A DNA stretch of 64,000 bases from UBA1672 sp964587815 (GCA_964587815.1 CAZPMH010000009.1:1-64000), one strand, 5' to 3'. Counted from the stretch's first letter, positions 9,201 to 18,027 are shown. The notes: a model not told the origin generated them from the sequence alone. Program-made: numbers and translations.

Positions 9201-10043
9201 ATGAATAAACATTTGGTTAAACCTGTTTTTATCAGTGGCCTTTCGGGAGCGGGGATCTCTTCTGTTCTAAAATCCCTTGAGGATTTCGGGTATGAGGTGT
9301 TCGACAATTTTCCTTTGTCGCATTTGCCGAAATTGATTGAGGAAAGCAGCGCGCATGCAAAAATCGCGATTGGCGTTGATACAAGAACGCGCGGATTTTC
9401 ACCCGAATCTCTGCTTGAGGTTGTGGACCGGTATGACTCGTCTTTGGTTTTTATGACGTGTGATCATGAACATATTCAAAAGCGGTTCAGTGAAACACGC
9501 AGGCGGCATCCGATGGCGCGTGATCAGTCGGTTTCGTTGGGTATTACGAAAGAGCGTGAATGGTTGGAGGCTTTGCGAGAGCGGGCAGATATTGTTATTG
9601 ATACGACCGATACGTCGATCCATGATTTGCGTCATATTTTAGAGGGATATTTTGTTCCGCATCCTGATGAAAACCTAACGATTTCCTTAATGTCCTTCGG
9701 TTTTAAGCATGGTGTTCCGCGCTCTGCTGATATTGTTATGGACGTGCGGTTTTTGAAAAATCCGCACTGGGATGCTGAACTTAAACCGATGAGCGGACTT
9801 GATCAAGCGGTTGGTGAATATGTATCAGGCGATGCAGATTTTGAGCGTTTTCTGGCCAATTTTAAGGATTTGATACAGCCTTTGATCCCACGTTACGCGC
9901 AGGAGGGGAAGAGTTATCTGACCATCGCGATTGGCTGTACGGGCGGTCGGCATCGATCCGTTTATACGGTTGAGCAGTTGAAAAAGTGGTTTGCCGAGCA
10001 GTCATACTCTGTTTTTGCAGAGCATCGGGATTTAAAACTTTAG
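9201..10043 (+). CDS. rapZ: RNase adapter protein RapZ with an altered Walker A
   Basis: RapZ family (formerly YvcJ). In enterobacteria it is an RNA-binding adapter for glmZ decay and amino-sugar homeostasis; many relatives hydrolyse nucleotides. About 280 residues, with VFDNFPLSHLP after the P-loop, the Walker-B-like IAIGVDTRTRGF, and the conserved C-terminal IAIGCTGGRHRSV. Odd point: the Walker A reads GLSGAGIS (residues 13-20), with Ile19 in place of the usual Lys or Arg. I chose ATG 9201; an in-frame GTG at 9180 is possible. The usual hprK between chvG and rapZ is missing. Confidence 0.92.
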   Translation: MNKHLVKPVFISGLSGAGISSVLKSLEDFGYEVFDNFPLSHLPKLIEESSAHAKIAIGVDTRTRGFSPESLLEVVDRYDSSLVFMTCDHEHIQKRFSETRRRHPMARDQSVSLGITKEREWLEALRERADIVIDTTDTSIHDLRHILEGYFVPHPDENLTISLMSFGFKHGVPRSADIVMDVRFLKNPHWDAELKPMSGLDQAVGEYVSGDADFERFLANFKDLIQPLIPRYAQEGKSYLTIAIGCTGGRHRSVYTVEQLKKWFAEQSYSVFAEHRDLKL

Positions 10044-10140
10044 ATTTGCCAAAGTGCGTTAAGTGTCTAATTTCTTGCAGTTTTTGCGCAGATATAGTAT
10101 TTTTCGTAAAAAATAAATAAGTAAAATTTTAGGGTGCATT

Positions 10141-12138
10141 ATGGTTGATAAAACTCCAAAATCTGAAGGTTTATCCGATAAGTTTAGTGATCAGATCGGC
10201 GGTGGCGATAAGATCAAAGGTACGTTCCCCGGAGTGAAAACCGGTGTCGGGCGCGTTGTTGTACTTGAAAATAACCGTATTGAGCCGACGAAGGAACAGC
10301 GTGACCTCATATATGGTTTGAGCAAGGACGAGTTTGAATCCCTTCCCGAAGATGCGCGAGATGCACATGCGGAGCAATTTGTAGAGAGCGAAACAGCGCG
10401 TTATATGGATGCGTATCGGCGCACGGTTGTGACATATGAAAAGCATTTAAGTAACATTCAAAATTATGCGCCCGTTGAAATTGCAGATATAGCAGAGGCA
10501 AGCATGCAAGCCGAACTTGCGATTGTTATGGATGGTAACAAAAGAAGCATTTTGAAGGATATAGAGGCGGGGAAAAGTGCAGAAGCCGCCATCGATGACA
10601 GCTATCAGGTGGGCATTGATCGCATGAAGAAGGGGCCAATGGCGCATATTGCCGTTGAAATGGCACAACACCGTGCAACGCTTCAACACCACATACATCC
10701 TGATAAACAACTTAATACGTGGGATGATATTCCCGAAGGGAGTGTTGTTGTAACCTCCAGCATCCCGCTTTCTGCGCTGTCACACCTGTTGGATCATGAT
10801 ACGGGCCGTCCGAAGATTGAAGCAATTGTGACTGATCAGGGAAGCTTGCAAAGCCATGCGGCGATTTTGATTAATTCAATGGGGATTCCTTACGCGCGTC
10901 TTCAAGCCGATGACATGAAGCGCCTGAAAAAAGATGACCTTGTTATTGTATCAGGTAAGGACAATGCGCTTTATCTGAACCCCGGTGACGACGTTTTGGA
11001 GCAACAAACAGGCGTTGCGAAGGAGCAGGAAGAGCAGCGGCAGGAATTGCTGGATGCCTCTGCTGAAACGCGTAAAGTTCAAACGTTGGACGGGGAAGTT
11101 GTGAATGTTCATGCGAATTTCTCTGCTTCGTATGAAGCGCCCGCGATTCGTGAAGCGAACCCTTGGGGGTTGGGGCTGTATCGGACGGAAATTCCAGATG
11201 CCATGCGCGGTACAGATACCGCAAGTGCGGATTATTGGAAGCATATTTTCAAGACGAATATGGAGGCGTGCGCGCAAGAGGGGCAAGATTATTTAGGCGC
11301 GACGATTCGTACGATCGACCTTGATGGTGATAAGAGTGACCTTTCGGCGGAGCAACGTGATGCTAAGGAAGCGAAAGTAACACGCACACAATTACGCGCT
11401 CTAGCTGAGCTGCATCATGAATTGTCTGAGGGCGGTACAAAAAAGCCTGGGCTGCATGTGATGGTTCCGACCATTCAAGATGTTGAGGAAATGCGCGCGG
11501 TTCAGGGTGTTTTGGATGAAGAGGCGGAAAAAGCCGGCGTGCCTAGTTTTAAACTCGGCGCGATGATCGAAAAGCCATCTGTTATTTCCGACATTAAACG
11601 TATGGATGTGGCCTTTGTCTCGATTGGCACGAACGACCTTATTCACGGCCTGCTTGGGATTAAGCGTTTCGGTGGTGACAGTCTTAAACGTTACGACCCG
11701 ACGCATACAAGCGTTTTGAAGGGGTTTGAGAAAATTGTTCTTTCGGCGCAGGAACGCGGCATCAAGCATAGTATTTGCGGTGATATGGCCTCGGATGAGC
11801 GAAACACGGCCTTGTTGATTGGTGCAGGTGTTAATAATATGTCGGTTGGTGTTGAGAGTATTCCGATGATCAAAATGGTGGCCTCGCGCGTTGATACAGG
11901 TGAGGCGCAAGAGCTGTTCGAAACAATGAAGCACACCCATATTCGCGCCGAACGTGAAGCGATACGCGATCATTTCAATGAAACGCGTTTGGGATTGAGT
12001 GCGGACGGGCAGCTTGATATGGACTGGACACCGCCCGAGGGTGAGTGGAGTTGGGACAGTGAGGCCTATCACGACGATCGCCCGCAGCCTAAGGCGGAGG
12101 CTGCTACTGATTCTGATAATCGATATGGGCTTGAGTAA
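10141..12138 (+). CDS. Divergent enzyme-I-like PEP-protein phosphotransferase
   Basis: Resembles PTS enzyme I. There is an N-terminal helical region, a swivelling phospho-His domain with His239 in LQSHAAILINSMGIP, then a PEP-binding TIM barrel (NPWGLGLYRTE, TIRTIDLDGDKSD, VMVPTIQDVEEM, MIEKPSV, FVSIGTNDLIHGLLG, and catalytic Cys546 in SICGDMAS). At 665 residues it is longer than the usual 570-590, with an acidic tail after about 610. No HPr, EIIA or HPr kinase gene is adjacent, so the phosphoryl acceptor is unknown. Pyruvate-phosphate-dikinase-like activity is an alternative, but no ATP-grasp domain is present. Confidence 0.78.
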   Translation: MVDKTPKSEGLSDKFSDQIGGGDKIKGTFPGVKTGVGRVVVLENNRIEPTKEQRDLIYGLSKDEFESLPEDARDAHAEQFVESETARYMDAYRRTVVTYEKHLSNIQNYAPVEIADIAEASMQAELAIVMDGNKRSILKDIEAGKSAEAAIDDSYQVGIDRMKKGPMAHIAVEMAQHRATLQHHIHPDKQLNTWDDIPEGSVVVTSSIPLSALSHLLDHDTGRPKIEAIVTDQGSLQSHAAILINSMGIPYARLQADDMKRLKKDDLVIVSGKDNALYLNPGDDVLEQQTGVAKEQEEQRQELLDASAETRKVQTLDGEVVNVHANFSASYEAPAIREANPWGLGLYRTEIPDAMRGTDTASADYWKHIFKTNMEACAQEGQDYLGATIRTIDLDGDKSDLSAEQRDAKEAKVTRTQLRALAELHHELSEGGTKKPGLHVMVPTIQDVEEMRAVQGVLDEEAEKAGVPSFKLGAMIEKPSVISDIKRMDVAFVSIGTNDLIHGLLGIKRFGGDSLKRYDPTHTSVLKGFEKIVLSAQERGIKHSICGDMASDERNTALLIGAGVNNMSVGVESIPMIKMVASRVDTGEAQELFETMKHTHIRAEREAIRDHFNETRLGLSADGQLDMDWTPPEGEWSWDSEAYHDDRPQPKAEAATDSDNRYGLE

Positions 12139-12174
12139 CAGACCGCTCGTTTGACTTTTTCATTTTTTCTGATT

Positions 12175-12208
12175 CGCCCCGTGCTTATATGTTTCGGGGC
12201 GTTTTTTT
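12175..12208 (+). terminator. Rho-independent terminator of the enzyme-I-like gene
   Basis: CGCCCCG (12175-12181) pairs perfectly with CGGGGCG (12195-12201), followed by seven T residues (12202-12208). It lies 37 bases after the stop codon. Confidence 0.9.
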
Positions 12209-12237
12209 GTCGCTTCTGATTCGAAGAGGCCATAAGA

Positions 12238-12262
12238 AAAGGCGACTAAATTAGCCGCCTTT
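12238..12262 (-). terminator. Probable terminator for the minus-strand small-gene pair
   Basis: Read on the minus strand, positions 12262 to 12238 form a 12-bp stem with one G-U wobble and a nominal one-base loop (inner pairs would open), followed by TCTTATGG. It lies about 25 bases beyond the stop of the 51-residue gene and faces the plus-strand terminator at 12175-12208. Confidence 0.6.
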
Positions 12263-12286
12263 AAAATTCTTATATTCGGTTTATGA

Positions 12287-12442
12287 TTAACCGTTTGTCA
12301 AAGCACTGTCCAAGCCCATTTCTGCACCGTATGTTGGTGTCATGCCATCACTTACAGACATAAGCTTTGATGCTGCGTCCTGCATTGATGTTACGAATCC
12401 GGCTGAGGGATCTTGTACCTCGTTAAACATTGTATTTATCAT
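12287..12442 (-). CDS. 51-residue protein of unknown function
   Basis: Short reading frame on the minus strand, ATG at 12442 to TAA at 12289-12287. The ATG is preceded by AAGGGTG with seven bases of spacing and lies 20 bases inside the end of the upstream gene, in another frame. That is a typical arrangement for translational coupling. The product is small, Met- and Ser-rich, acidic and without Cys, a signal peptide or a membrane segment. A terminator-like hairpin follows. I do not recognise it; the coupled position and ribosome-binding site are the only support. Confidence 0.5.
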   Translation of the reverse strand: MINTMFNEVQDPSAGFVTSMQDAASKLMSVSDGMTPTYGAEMGLDSALTNG

Positions 12443-12893
12443 AAAGAACACCCTTTCTTATTGTAAAAACTGCATTATCTTTGGAAACACCGGAGCCGTC
12501 GTAATCTTTAAAGATCATCTTTGTCTGGTCGCCTGCCTGTGCTTCAGGAACTATAGTATATAGGAGTCTGGTATTTGTCAAATTTGAAATGTCGATTAAA
12601 TCGTCTTTTCCGTTCAAAATTGTCATAAGATTAATGACTTTTTTCTCGGTTACTTCGCGCTTTTCCTCTTTGTTGATCAAAACGTAGTCACCGACATGGT
12701 CATAACTGCTTGTTTCCATGTTGTATTCGAAGACCTGGTAGGCGCGTTCAACCAACGGGTTTGGCTTGTGAACGAAGCGTGTGCGCTCTCCACTACTTAT
12801 GGCAGCCTCACCAGCGTCACGAATGACCTTTTTGCTCTCACTGCTTGCTTTATCAACGCCTTCAAGGCTTTTTTCATTAAAATTAATGCTCAT
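12423..12893 (-). CDS. Uncharacterised 156-residue protein
   Basis: Soluble, charged protein with no signal peptide or membrane segment. The first 40 residues are polar and probably helical; the rest alternates hydrophobic and polar residues, as in a beta-rich fold (YQVFEYNMETSSYDHVGDY, VINLMTILNGKDDLI, RLLYTIVPEA). It lies alone on the minus strand between ptsI-like and ahcY genes, overlaps the 51-residue gene at its 3' end, and looks richer in A/T than its neighbours. No family recognised. Confidence 0.65.
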   Translation of the reverse strand: MSINFNEKSLEGVDKASSESKKVIRDAGEAAISSGERTRFVHKPNPLVERAYQVFEYNMETSSYDHVGDYVLINKEEKREVTEKKVINLMTILNGKDDLIDISNLTNTRLLYTIVPEAQAGDQTKMIFKDYDGSGVSKDNAVFTIRKGVLYDKYNV

Positions 12894-12974
12894 ATCTCTA
12901 TATTAACACTAGTTTTTGGAAAAAAAAATCTTTATGTGTGTGAGATACGTTTTTAAATGATTTAGGAGATAGTA

Positions 12975-14285
12975 ATGGCTGTTGCACCGCAAGTTGCCCC
13001 GGAAGATTATAAAGTTAAGGATATGTCGCTGGCGGAGGCCGGACGTTTGCAGATTGATCTGGCACAGGATGAGATGCCGGGTTTGATGTCAATTCGTGAA
13101 GAATATAAAGATGAGCAGCCTTTGAAAGGTGCGCGCATTACAGGATGTTTGCACATGACAGTGCAGACCGCTGTGTTGATTGAGACGCTGACAGCATTGG
13201 GCGCGGACGTGCGCTGGAGCTCTTGTAACATTTTTTCCACGCAGGATGAGGCTGCGGCGGCTGTTGTGGCGGCGGGCGTTCCTGTTTTTGCATGGAAAGG
13301 CCAGACGGAAGAAGAAGCGGAATGGTGTATTCACCAGACGATTAAAGGCCCTGATGGTTGGGTGCCAAACATGATTTTGGATGATGGCGGTGATTTAACT
13401 GCGATTATGCATAAAGATTATCCTGAGTTGATGGATGATGTGCGCGGTATTTCCGAAGAAACCACGACAGGCGTTTTGTTCCTTAACAAGATGTATGAAG
13501 AAGGTCGCTTGATGGCGCCTGCGTTCAACGTCAATGACTCTGTAACCAAGTCGAAATTCGACAATAAATATGGGTGTCGCGAATCACTGGTTGATGCGGT
13601 GCGTCGTGCCACGGATGTGATGATGGCCGGTAAGGTTGCCATGGTCTGTGGTTACGGTGACGTTGGTAAGGGGTCTGCCCAATCCTTGGCGTCGCAGGGT
13701 GTGCGCGTGATGGTGTCTGAAATTGACCCGATTTGTGCATTGCAGGCCGCGATGGATGGATTTGAAGTTGTAACGATGGAGCAGGCCGCACCGAAGGCGG
13801 ATATCTTTGTCACGACAACTGGGAACAAAGACATTATCACCGTTGATCATATGCGTGATATGAAAGACCGCGCGATTGTGTGTAACATCGGTCACTTTGA
13901 TAATGAGATTCAGGTGGAGCCGCTTCGTAATATGAAGTGGACGAACATTAAGCCACAAGTTGACGAGATTGAATTCCCATCAGGCAAGCGCATTATTCTG
14001 CTTGCTGAAGGTCGCCTTGTGAACCTTGGTTGTGCGACAGGTCACCCATCATTCGTGATGAGTGCTTCGTTTACAAACCAAACGTTGGCGCAGATCGAAC
14101 TTTGGAAAAATTCAGAGAAGTATGAGAAGAAAGTTTATGTTCTTCCGAAGCATCTGGATGAGAAAGTCGCTGCACTTCACCTTGAGAAGGTTGGTGCAAC
14201 ATTGACGACATTGACGGATGATCAGGCGGATTATATCGGAGTGGAAACTAAAGGCCCCTTCAAACCCGAAGCCTACCGTTATTAA
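12975..14285 (+). CDS. ahcY: S-adenosylhomocysteine hydrolase
   Basis: NAD-dependent enzyme that splits SAH into adenosine and homocysteine, removing the inhibitory product of methyltransferases. The 436-residue length and order are canonical: TGCLHMTVQTAVLIETL, the active-site stretch ending in SKFDNKYGCRES, the NAD-binding loop VCGYGDVGKGSAQ, NIGHFDNEI, CATGHPSFVMS, and the C-terminal KPEAYRY. The ATG is preceded by AGGAG at optimal distance. A one-carbon gene (purU) follows after a structured gap, which suggests functional grouping. Confidence 0.97.
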   Translation: MAVAPQVAPEDYKVKDMSLAEAGRLQIDLAQDEMPGLMSIREEYKDEQPLKGARITGCLHMTVQTAVLIETLTALGADVRWSSCNIFSTQDEAAAAVVAAGVPVFAWKGQTEEEAEWCIHQTIKGPDGWVPNMILDDGGDLTAIMHKDYPELMDDVRGISEETTTGVLFLNKMYEEGRLMAPAFNVNDSVTKSKFDNKYGCRESLVDAVRRATDVMMAGKVAMVCGYGDVGKGSAQSLASQGVRVMVSEIDPICALQAAMDGFEVVTMEQAAPKADIFVTTTGNKDIITVDHMRDMKDRAIVCNIGHFDNEIQVEPLRNMKWTNIKPQVDEIEFPSGKRIILLAEGRLVNLGCATGHPSFVMSASFTNQTLAQIELWKNSEKYEKKVYVLPKHLDEKVAALHLEKVGATLTTLTDDQADYIGVETKGPFKPEAYRY

Positions 14286-14298
14286 GATATACTTGTTC

Positions 14299-14366
14299 AT
14301 TTGGAGTGCGTTGCTTCGACGCTCATGTATTTTTAATACATTTCGTGTCTTGCGCCTGCTCCAAAT
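14299..14366 (+). repeat. Structured intergenic element (nested inverted repeats) between ahcY and purU
   Basis: An outer perfect 8-bp stem, ATTTGGAG (14299-14306) with CTCCAAAT (14359-14366), encloses two hairpins: GCGT/ACGC (14308-14311 with 14319-14322) and ATGTATT/AATACAT (14325-14331 with 14335-14341, loop TTT). This makes a three-way-junction-like fold of about 68 bases, 13 bases after the ahcY stop. No T-run follows, so it is not a standard terminator on the plus strand. It might be a regulatory RNA element, a processing or attenuation site, or a repeat family member. Confidence 0.5.
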
Positions 14367-14403
14367 AAAAATTCTATCTTAATTCTTCATCAAGAGGTTT
14401 TTG

Positions 14404-15243
14404 ATGTTTGTTTTACAAGTGAATTGTGAGGATCGGCCGGGCATTGTTGCGGCCGTTTCTTCTTGTTTAAGCGAATCGCGATGCAATATTGAGGATTCGG
14501 CGCAGTATCATGACCCGTTTTCGAATCAGTTTTTTATGCGCGTGAAATTCGCGACTCTGGCCGATGGGGCGGCGGATGATTTTCGTGCGGCTTTTTCAGA
14601 GACCGCCAAATCGTTTGATATGCGCTGGCATGTGCATGATTCGCGTGAGGCCGTGCGCACGATTTTGATGGTTTCAAAAGAGGATCATTGCCTGCACGAA
14701 GTTCTTTATCGTTGGCGGGCGGGGAATTTGCCGATTGATATTGCTGCGGTTGTTTCCAACCATGAAAAATGCCGTGCCTTGGTGGAAGATCATGGGCTGA
14801 ATTTTCATCATTTGCCTGTCAATGCAGAGAATAAGGCAAGCCAAGAGCTGGCCTTACGCGCGCTTATTGCTGACACAGATACGGAACTCATTGTTCTTGC
14901 GCGGTATATGCAGATTTTATCGGAAGATTTCTGTCGTGATTTTTCGGAGCGGGTGATTAATATTCACCATTCTTTTCTGCCAGGCTTTAAAGGGGCACGG
15001 CCTTATGATCAGGCCTATGCGCGCGGGGTGAAGTTGATTGGGGCGACAGCGCATTATGCGACATCTGATTTGGATGAAGGGCCGATTATTGAACAGGAAA
15101 CGGTGCGCATTACGCATAAGGATGACCCGAAAAAGTTGCGCTTGATCGGGCGCGATACGGAAAAGCTGGTTTTGGCACGGGCAATTGAGATATACGCGCA
15201 ACGCCGTATTTTCCTAAACGGTGCACGAACCGTCATACTTTAG
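14404..15243 (+). CDS. purU: Formyltetrahydrofolate deformylase
   Basis: Hydrolyses 10-formyl-THF to THF and formate, balancing one-carbon pools. An N-terminal ACT domain (DRPGIVAAVSSCLSE) is followed by a formyltransferase-fold domain (ILMVSKEDHCLHEVLYRW), with the catalytic Asn-His-Asp set in RYMQILS, INIHHSFLPGFKGARPY, and GATAHYATSDLDEGPII. The length (279 residues) is typical. I use ATG 14404 with AAGAGG upstream; a TTG directly before it would add one residue. It follows ahcY, also a one-carbon gene. Confidence 0.93.
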   Translation: MFVLQVNCEDRPGIVAAVSSCLSESRCNIEDSAQYHDPFSNQFFMRVKFATLADGAADDFRAAFSETAKSFDMRWHVHDSREAVRTILMVSKEDHCLHEVLYRWRAGNLPIDIAAVVSNHEKCRALVEDHGLNFHHLPVNAENKASQELALRALIADTDTELIVLARYMQILSEDFCRDFSERVINIHHSFLPGFKGARPYDQAYARGVKLIGATAHYATSDLDEGPIIEQETVRITHKDDPKKLRLIGRDTEKLVLARAIEIYAQRRIFLNGARTVIL

Positions 15244-15290
15244 CTTTTGTACTTGGTTTTTTTCTAATCCGCGCATAGACTCAAGGGGTT

Positions 15291-17606
15291 ATGTCGGGAT
15301 TGCTCAAGCCTTTATCGAATATCGGAAAATCAACACAGCTGCGCGCGGAAAAGGCACGGCTGGAGGCGTTTTTGTCTGCGGTTCCCGGGGAGTATTGCGG
15401 TTGGGGTGCGGATGGTACGGTGGCCTATTCCAAGGGGTTTTGTGATGCGCTGGGCTTGGAATTTATCGAAGATTTTCATGATATTCAGGGGCGGATCATG
15501 CCCGAAGATGCGCTGGCCTTAGAAGGGCTGTATGCGGGTTTGGCGCAAGATGGCGTGCCGTTTACGATGAATGTGGAAACGCGTGGGGAGAAGCGGGTTT
15601 GTAAAATCTCAGGCACGCGTGGCACGGATTTAGCGGGCAATGATTATTTCAATATTTTGTGGCTTGAGGATATCACGCTTTTAAAATCTGCCAGTCAGGT
15701 TGCCGAAGAAGAGCGGCAGATTTTAGAGCATGATTTATCGCAGATGCAAAATGCATTGGATGCGATGCCGCACCCGATTTGGATGCGTGATGCGGCGCAG
15801 AAGATTATCTGGTGCAATGTGGCCTATGCCAAGATGGTGAAAGCGAACCCGAGCGAGATCATAGCCGAACAAAAGGAAATCATCCCCGCAGACCGAAAGC
15901 GTAAGCCAAAGGAAAAGGACATGCTGTTCGCCGCTGATTTGGCGCGGGCGGCGGTTGAGCAAGGAGCGGTTCAAACGATTGAAGTGCATGAGAATATTCA
16001 GGGAAAGCGTTTGTTCCTGCGAATCAGTGAAAGGTCAGTTGAGCAGGATGCGTTTACAGTCGGGATAGCGGAGGACATCACAAGCCAAGAAGAAGCGGGG
16101 GATGAGTTGCGCAATCATCTGGAGGCGAATCGATCGCTTTTGGAGCATTTGCGCTCTGCCATTGCGATTTACGATGCGGATCATAGCTTGTCTTTTTATA
16201 ACTCGGCCTTTGCGCAATTGTGGAATTTGGAAGATGGGTGGCTGAACACGAAGCCGAAGCTGGGCGATGTGATGGAGAAGTTGCGGGAGACGCGCCGTCT
16301 TCCCGAGCAAGCTGATTTTAAAAGCTATAAGAAAAGCTGGCTGAGCATGTTTACCGATTTGATTGAGCCGCGTGATGACATGTTGCATTTGCCTGATGGC
16401 AGTGCGCTGCGGATGCTGGTGGTGGCGCGCAAGATGGGCGGCTTAATGATGACATTTGAGGATGTGACGAGCCGACTAGCGCTTGAGTCCTCCTACAACA
16501 CTCTGGTTGCCGTTCAGAAAGAGACGTTGGACAATCTGGAAGAGGGGGTTGTCGTTTATGGCGGGGATGGCCGGCTGAAACTCTGGAATCCTGCGTTTGC
16601 GGGTCTTTGGGGGTTCAACCCCGAAACGCTTGAGGGCGAGCCGCATATCACGCGCGTGGTCAATAAGGTGTCATCTTATTTTAACGATACGGACTGGATT
16701 CAAATTCATGAGCAGATGATTTCTCTGGCTTTGGACAGGCAGGCGAATGAGGGGCGTTTCGAAAGAGCGGATGAAACCTTAATTGATTATTCGACCGTGC
16801 CGCTACCTGATGGTGGGGTTATGATTACCTATACGGATGTTACCGATACTGTGCGTGTAGAAAATGCGCTGCGAGAAAAGAACGATGCGCTTGAAACAGC
16901 GGAGAAGCTGAAGTTGGACTTTTTGGCGAATGTGTCATATCAACTGCGCACGCCGTTGAATGCCATTATGGGGTTCAATGAGATGCTGACGCATGAATTG
17001 TTTGGCCCATTAAATGAGAAGCAAAAGGAATATACAGGCGATATTCAAGGCGCGAGTGAGCGGCTGTTGACGTTGATCAATAATATCTTGGATCTTTCCA
17101 CGATTGAAGCAGGGCAGATGGATTTGGATATTGAGCCTGTTTCGATCAAAGAGCTGATGGAGAGTGTTCTGGATTTGGTCGAGGATTGGGCGCGCAAAGA
17201 CCATATCGAGGTAAGCCTTAAATGTCCTGCGAATATCGGTAAGGCCGATATAGACGGGTCACGTGTGCGTCAGGCTCTTGTGAATTTGGTGCGTAATTCG
17301 GTGGCGCATACGCAAGAGGGCGGCAAAATTACGTTAGAGGCTAAAAGGCGCGGCGATGATGTGTTGCTGAGCGTTTCTGATAATGGCGCGGGGATTGCGG
17401 AGGAGGATCAGCAGCGCGTATTCCAACCGTTTGAGCGGACGGAGAGCTCTGATGTGCCTGAGCGCGGTGCGGGGTTAGGCTTAGCTTTGGTGCGTAATAT
17501 TGTCAATTTGCATGGTGGGGCGTTAGAATTACATTCTCAGCCTGGTATGGGGACGACCGTTACGATTGCTTTCCCACGTGGTTCATCTCAGCCCGCTAAA
17601 AAGTAG
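15291..17606 (+). CDS. divL: DivL-type PAS-domain kinase with Tyr550 in the H-box
   Basis: A 771-residue protein with about four PAS-like repeats (starting near residues 32, 157, 285 and 412), a dimerisation/H-box region, and a complete-looking ATPase domain (N-box LVNLVRNSVAH, G1 SDNGAGIAEED, G2 GAGLGLALVRNI). The H-box reads LANVSYQLRTPLNAI: Tyr550 replaces the phospho-acceptor His. Caulobacter DivL is known for Tyr550 in a 769-residue protein, where it regulates CckA and reads the phosphorylation state of DivK. Closeness to tsaE-murU-addB-addA-trxA supports orthology. The N-terminus has no transmembrane helices. Confidence 0.88.
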   Translation: MSGLLKPLSNIGKSTQLRAEKARLEAFLSAVPGEYCGWGADGTVAYSKGFCDALGLEFIEDFHDIQGRIMPEDALALEGLYAGLAQDGVPFTMNVETRGEKRVCKISGTRGTDLAGNDYFNILWLEDITLLKSASQVAEEERQILEHDLSQMQNALDAMPHPIWMRDAAQKIIWCNVAYAKMVKANPSEIIAEQKEIIPADRKRKPKEKDMLFAADLARAAVEQGAVQTIEVHENIQGKRLFLRISERSVEQDAFTVGIAEDITSQEEAGDELRNHLEANRSLLEHLRSAIAIYDADHSLSFYNSAFAQLWNLEDGWLNTKPKLGDVMEKLRETRRLPEQADFKSYKKSWLSMFTDLIEPRDDMLHLPDGSALRMLVVARKMGGLMMTFEDVTSRLALESSYNTLVAVQKETLDNLEEGVVVYGGDGRLKLWNPAFAGLWGFNPETLEGEPHITRVVNKVSSYFNDTDWIQIHEQMISLALDRQANEGRFERADETLIDYSTVPLPDGGVMITYTDVTDTVRVENALREKNDALETAEKLKLDFLANVSYQLRTPLNAIMGFNEMLTHELFGPLNEKQKEYTGDIQGASERLLTLINNILDLSTIEAGQMDLDIEPVSIKELMESVLDLVEDWARKDHIEVSLKCPANIGKADIDGSRVRQALVNLVRNSVAHTQEGGKITLEAKRRGDDVLLSVSDNGAGIAEEDQQRVFQPFERTESSDVPERGAGLGLALVRNIVNLHGGALELHSQPGMGTTVTIAFPRGSSQPAKK

Positions 17607-17607
17607 T

Positions 17608-18027
17608 TTAATAACATTCCGCCCAGGTTTTACTGGAGCCGTCCTCATAGCGGATGCCTTTGATTAAGACTTCGCCTTGTTCGATATTGGTTTTGCAGGA
17701 AAATATAGGAAACAGTGCTTTAATGGTTAATTCCAGTTGTCTGCCGTCATAAAAAGGACCCGAGGAGCAAAATTCAGCGCGGTCATTCGGGTATCCTTTT
17801 TCAGGATGTGTGCTGCCTGCGGCTTCGAGGCGGAACGAGCCTGTGTGGCGGCGGCGTTGCCCCCCTTCATTTGTGAAATAGTTTGTCGAAAGTTCGCCAT
17901 AAACCTTATAGGGCGCGTCATTGCGCAGAATAAAGCAGATCGGGCTGGTTGTTATTTCCTGTGCGATGGCCTGTACGGGCATGCAAAGTCCGCAGAGGAT
18001 CGCGCATGTTTGCAGTAAATGTTTCAT
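17608..18027 (-). CDS. Small secreted protein of unknown function
   Basis: 139 residues with a clear signal peptide (hydrophobic residues about 5-18, cleavage near AIAQ-EI). The mature part has four or more Cys (ICFIL, EFCSSG, FSCKT, AECY), suggesting disulfides and periplasmic residence. Convergent with divL (stops two bases apart) and divergent from tsaE. I do not recognise the family. Confidence 0.75.
   Translation of the reverse strand: MKHLLQTCAILCGLCMPVQAIAQEITTSPICFILRNDAPYKVYGELSTNYFTNEGGQRRRHTGSFRLEAAGSTHPEKGYPNDRAEFCSSGPFYDGRQLELTIKALFPIFSCKTNIEQGEVLIKGIRYEDGSSKTWAECY

Noticed and set aside
10943..11286. Overlapping minus-strand frames of 93 and 111 residues
   Set aside because: Antisense shadows within the enzyme-I-like gene, whose motifs fix the true frame.
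12342..12563. Plus-strand frame of 73 residues
   Set aside because: It runs antisense to the 51- and 156-residue minus-strand genes, has no ribosome-binding site and no family features.
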